Source: Anaerolineales bacterium (GTDB taxonomy: Bacteria > Chloroflexota > Anaerolineae > Anaerolineales > Villigracilaceae). From it: a stretch of 64,000 bases of DNA. Location: assembly GCA_016934715.1 (NCBI GenBank), contig JAFGSI010000026.1:39303-103302 (forward strand). Direction: 5' to 3'. Under the pieces are notes generated by a model, which did no database searches, had not been told where the DNA came from, and saw only the letters and a list, made by a program, of their open reading frames with translations. This document shows positions 61,620 to 64,000 of this stretch, piece by piece (position 1 is the stretch's first letter; every line of letters begins with the position of its first letter). The position numbers and the translations under genes were made by a program.

Positions 61620-62435
61620 ATGGAAAACTGGTTTCGTGATCTGCTCGACAATGTCGCGGCATGGCTTCCCAACATCCTGATCGCCCTGCTGATCCTGGTG
61701 GGCAGCATCCTCCTGGCGAGACTCCTGAGCACGCTGCTCGACAGGACCCTCAAGCGGCACAAGGCCAGCCCTGAAGCGTCGCTCCTGCTGACAAGAACGA
61801 CCCTCTGGGCGATCATCATCATCGGGATCATCACCGCCCTGCAGCGCTTCTTCGATATCACCGCCTTCCTGGCCGGCCTGGGTATCTTGGGCTTCACTAT
61901 CGGCTTCGCCCTGCAGAACATCATGCAGAACTTCGCTTCCGGGATCATCCTGCTCATCCAGCAGCCGTTCAACATCGGGGACGCCGTCGAGGTCAGCGAC
62001 TACGGTGGGACCGTGCTGGTAATCAACCTGCGCACGACCGAGCTGCGCACCTGGGATGGGCGGATCGTGATCATCCCCAACGCCGAGATCATCGGTAACG
62101 TGATCGTCAACCACACCCGGGCCGACCGGCGCCGGATCGAGGTCCCAGTCGGCGTCGGCTACGGGACCGACCTGAACCAGGCCCGGGAGGTGATCCTGAA
62201 GGCCATCCCGGCCTTGCCCGGCTTCATCACCGAACCCGCCCCAATGGTCGTCGCAGATACCTTCGCCGAATCGGCCGTCAACCTGACGGTCTACTTCTGG
62301 ATCGATAATACCAGCCACATCGGCCTTTTCGAGGCCAAAGACGGCGCCATGCGTCTGATCAAGGCAGCCCTCGATGGGGCCCGGATCGACCTCCCCTTCC
62401 CGACCCGGACCATCTACATGCACGATCAGGCCTGA
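61620..62435 (+). CDS. MscS-family mechanosensitive channel
   Basis: A 271-residue membrane protein. Helices near residues 15-36, 58-76 and 80-105; the pore helix and beta-domain junction LGFTIGFALQNIMQNFASG followed by FNIGDAVEV is the MscS signature. The rest is the cytoplasmic beta and alpha-beta domain. It opens under membrane tension to release solutes. The ATG at 61620 has AAAGGAG 7 nt upstream; a longer frame by 14 residues was rejected. It is the only complete plus-strand gene of the window. Confidence 0.9.
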   Translation: MENWFRDLLDNVAAWLPNILIALLILVGSILLARLLSTLLDRTLKRHKASPEASLLLTRTTLWAIIIIGIITALQRFFDITAFLAGLGILGFTIGFALQNIMQNFASGIILLIQQPFNIGDAVEVSDYGGTVLVINLRTTELRTWDGRIVIIPNAEIIGNVIVNHTRADRRRIEVPVGVGYGTDLNQAREVILKAIPALPGFITEPAPMVVADTFAESAVNLTVYFWIDNTSHIGLFEAKDGAMRLIKAALDGARIDLPFPTRTIYMHDQA

Positions 62436-62482
62436 CCCACAGCAGACCAAAACTCTCAAGCGCGGCACGGCCAGCGGCACGC

Positions 62483-62505
62483 GACTTCTTCCCAAGGCAG
62501 AAGTC
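62483..62505. terminator. Short hairpin between convergent genes
   Basis: GACTTCT and AGAAGTC form a 7-bp stem with a 9-base loop in the 69-nt gap between mscS and the GT28 gene. There is no T-run on either strand, so terminator function is uncertain. Confidence 0.3.
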
Positions 62506-63668
62506 TATGCCTGTCCGATGCCTTCCAGGACAGAATCGTGATCGATCAAGCCCAGCCGGGAAGCGATGAGACGGGCGATGATGCGCGACGACTGCGGGCG
62601 GGCAGCACTGCGGCAGTTCTCGACCACCTGTTCGCGTTCGTCCGCGCGGCAGATCCAGCGTGTCAGCGTGCGGACCACCTTGAGCGGATCCGGGGCCCAG
62701 ACACCGACTCCGGCGCTTTCGACGAAGGTGACATTGCCATCTTCCTGCCCGGGCAGCTTGGCATATAGGATGACTGGCAGACCGGCGACAAGGGCCTCAG
62801 CGATCGTTCCCGGCCCGGCCTTGGTAACGATCGCGTTGGCGGCGCGCATGAACTCGGGCATGTCAGTTGTGAAACCGTACAGGAAGGTCGGGTTCTCCCA
62901 CGAGAGCGTTTCGAGGTAGTCCTTGAGCCTGGCATTCCGCCCGGTGACGATCACCTGGTTGACGTCCAGGCCCGACTCGTCGATGGCCCGGGCCGTCTCG
63001 GCCAAGGGCCCCATCCCGTCTCCACCGCCGACCAGCAGGATAGTGAACTTGTCACTTGGCCAGCCAAATTTTTCGCGCAGGGCGACCTTGTCCAGCTCCG
63101 GCCGGCTGTGACGTTCCGAGATCGGCTGCCCGGCGATGAAGATCTTCTCGGGTGCCATGTGATACTCGACCGCCCGCTCGAAGGCTATCCGGGTGGGAAC
63201 AATGATCAGGTCGGCACGCTGGTCGTACCACAGGGCATGGGTGGTAACCATATCCGTCACGACGGTGATGAACGGCGGGCGATTCTTGCCCAGGGCCTTC
63301 AGGAAAAAGGAATTGCCCACCGGGTGAACGCTGACCAGCAGATCGGCCGGATGCTCCCTCACCAGCCGGCGGGCAGCGTTGCGCACGTACGGCCAGAGGG
63401 TAGATGTGACGAGGCGGGCCTGCGGGCGGCCATCGCTGATCTTGTAGCCCACGCCCCATAGCTCGGGCAGCTTGACCATCTCGGGATAGAAGCGCGGCAG
63501 CTGGTTGTAGGGCGGCGGGGCATAATCCTTCAGGAAGTCGACCATCTCGGTCGTGAGCGCATCGTCGAACTCCAACGCGAGGGCTTCAGTAATGGCGTCG
63601 GCGGCAGCCCGGTGGCCGCCCCCGGTGTCTGAGAAGAGGAAGAGGATGTGGGGTTTTTTCTTAGTCAC
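62505..63668 (-). CDS. MGDG-synthase-like GT28 glycosyltransferase
   Basis: A 387-residue GT-B enzyme. LFLFSDTGGGHRAAADAI at the N-terminus is the signature of monogalactosyl/diglucosyl-diacylglycerol synthases; LLVGGGDGMGPLAETA and VTKAGPGTIAEALVAG form the nucleotide-sugar site. It probably adds a hexose to diacylglycerol to make a membrane glycolipid. The start is a GTG at 63668, overlapping the DUF951 stop by 8 nt. Separate from the glycan locus. Confidence 0.85.
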   Translation of the reverse strand: MTKKKPHILFLFSDTGGGHRAAADAITEALALEFDDALTTEMVDFLKDYAPPPYNQLPRFYPEMVKLPELWGVGYKISDGRPQARLVTSTLWPYVRNAARRLVREHPADLLVSVHPVGNSFFLKALGKNRPPFITVVTDMVTTHALWYDQRADLIIVPTRIAFERAVEYHMAPEKIFIAGQPISERHSRPELDKVALREKFGWPSDKFTILLVGGGDGMGPLAETARAIDESGLDVNQVIVTGRNARLKDYLETLSWENPTFLYGFTTDMPEFMRAANAIVTKAGPGTIAEALVAGLPVILYAKLPGQEDGNVTFVESAGVGVWAPDPLKVVRTLTRWICRADEREQVVENCRSAARPQSSRIIARLIASRLGLIDHDSVLEGIGQA

Positions 63669-63873
63669 TGCTCTCCAGATCAGCGGCTGGCCGGGCGAGG
63701 ATCGTTTTCAGCCGCCGGGCCAGTTCGCGACGGGTCAGGATCACCCGCCGTTTGCAGGTGTCACACTCCAGACCAATGTCCGCTCCAAGACGGACGACAG
63801 TCCACTCGTAGCCACCGCAGGGATGTGGCTTGCGCAGGCGCAGCCGGTCCTTGAGTTGCAGTTCGGGAAGCAT
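63661..63873 (-). CDS. DUF951 family protein
   Basis: A 70-residue protein that matches DUF951 (MLPELQLKDRLRLRKPHPCG, RLGADIGLECDTCKRRVILT), with cysteines suggesting a small zinc or RNA/DNA-binding fold. The family occurs mainly in Firmicutes and Chloroflexota; function unknown. The ATG at 63873 starts where the family starts; an earlier ATG at 63900 adds nine residues. The promoter lies so close that the transcript may be leaderless. Confidence 0.85.
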   Translation of the reverse strand: MLPELQLKDRLRLRKPHPCGGYEWTVVRLGADIGLECDTCKRRVILTRRELARRLKTILARPAADLESSD

Positions 63874-63879
63874 CCTATG

Positions 63880-63908
63880 ATTGTAACCCGATTGGCGCAT
63901 ATTGACGA
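63880..63908 (-). promoter_or_regulatory. Promoter for the DUF951-GT28 pair (near-leaderless)
   Basis: Minus strand TCGTCA (63908-63903), 17 nt, TACAAT (63885-63880). The start site should fall on or beside the ATG at 63873. Confidence 0.45.
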
Positions 63909-63968
63909 ATGCAGTAGGGCAATCGCATCTAAATTGAGGTACAAATGGCTATCTTGAAGGAGGTAGCC

Positions 63969-64000
63969 ATGCCAAAGAAACCACTGAAAGCTCTTGAGGC
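63969..64000 (+). CDS. Start of an unidentified gene (cut by window edge)
   Basis: An ATG at 63969 preceded by AAGGAGG (5 nt spacing) opens a plus-strand frame coding MPKKPLKALE before the window ends. The ribosome site is very good, so a gene is likely, but ten residues do not allow identification. Confidence 0.5.
   Translation, partial: MPKKPLKALE

Noticed and set aside
62436..62504. GGCACG direct repeats between mscS and GT28 genes
   Set aside because: Two short copies only, as expected by chance in G+C-rich DNA.
63902..63950. Plus-strand promoter for the gene at 63969
   Set aside because: TTGACG is present but no -10 at a usable distance was found.

Overview
The window (about 58-60% G+C by eye) holds one very large surface-glycan locus that runs almost entirely on the minus strand from the left edge to about 59.1 kb, followed by a short housekeeping segment. 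Gene content points to a Chloroflexota bacterium, probably class Anaerolineae: a DUF951 protein, an MGDG-synthase-like GT28 enzyme, a RimI/family-4 UDG pair next to tsaB-tsaE, several large PMT-like membrane proteins, and a MarR-like EPS regulator. This assignment is inference from gene content; no rRNA was seen. No stretch longer than about 150 bases lacks a gene. I saw no tRNA, rRNA, CRISPR array, transposase or attachment site.

Layout, read in the direction of transcription (right to left). 63.97 kb to edge: start of an unidentified plus-strand gene. 62.5-63.9 kb: DUF951 protein and a GT28 glycosyltransferase. 61.6-62.4 kb: plus-strand MscS channel. 59.2-61.5 kb: tsaE, tsaB and a RimI-UDG fusion. 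49.4-59.1 kb: UDP-sugar dehydrogenase, FkbM methyltransferase, Wzx-like flippase, GT4 and three large membrane proteins of the PMT type. At about 49.3 kb a good sigma-70-type promoter with a palindrome over its predicted start site opens a run of 47 co-directional genes. No gap in this run exceeds 51 bases and many genes are joined by ATGA overlaps. It reaches the left edge.

Inside this run: 43.6-49.3 kb carries GDP-mannose dehydratase, an EPS-type winged-helix regulator, an epimerase, GDP-fucose synthase and the Wzm/Wzt ABC exporter. 38.9-43.6 kb has a capsule-type transferase, PseB, an RmlD-like reductase and a NeuB synthase. 34.0-38.9 kb has a GT4, an SpsF-like cytidylyltransferase, a methyltransferase, an acyl carrier protein and an FkbH protein. 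27.6-34.0 kb has a capsule-type transferase and a NeuB-NeuC-NeuA set. 16.1-27.5 kb has a hydroxyacid dehydrogenase, GDP-mannose-3,5-epimerase homologue, two transferases, Gfo/Idh oxidoreductase, hexapeptide acyltransferase, methyltransferase, SDR, membrane transferase, a CMP-sugar synthetase fused to a HAD phosphatase, and a third NeuB without a SAF domain. 1-16 kb has methyltransferases, a capsule-type transferase, a DUF115/MptE-like protein, five soluble glycosyltransferases, the WecA-like initiator, Wzz, an O-antigen ligase/polymerase, a DUF4910 peptidase-like protein, a formyltransferase, a further NeuA-like protein and a truncated membrane protein.

Taken together the genes should make one or more complex glycans from GDP-, UDP- and CMP-activated sugars. 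The most striking element is three different NeuB-family synthases with four NeuA/SpsF-type cytidylyltransferases, which suggests several distinct nonulosonic acids. These may be further decorated by methyl, formyl, acetyl and possibly ACP-borne glyceryl-type groups. Both a Wzx/Wzy/Wzz route and a Wzm/Wzt ABC route for export are encoded.
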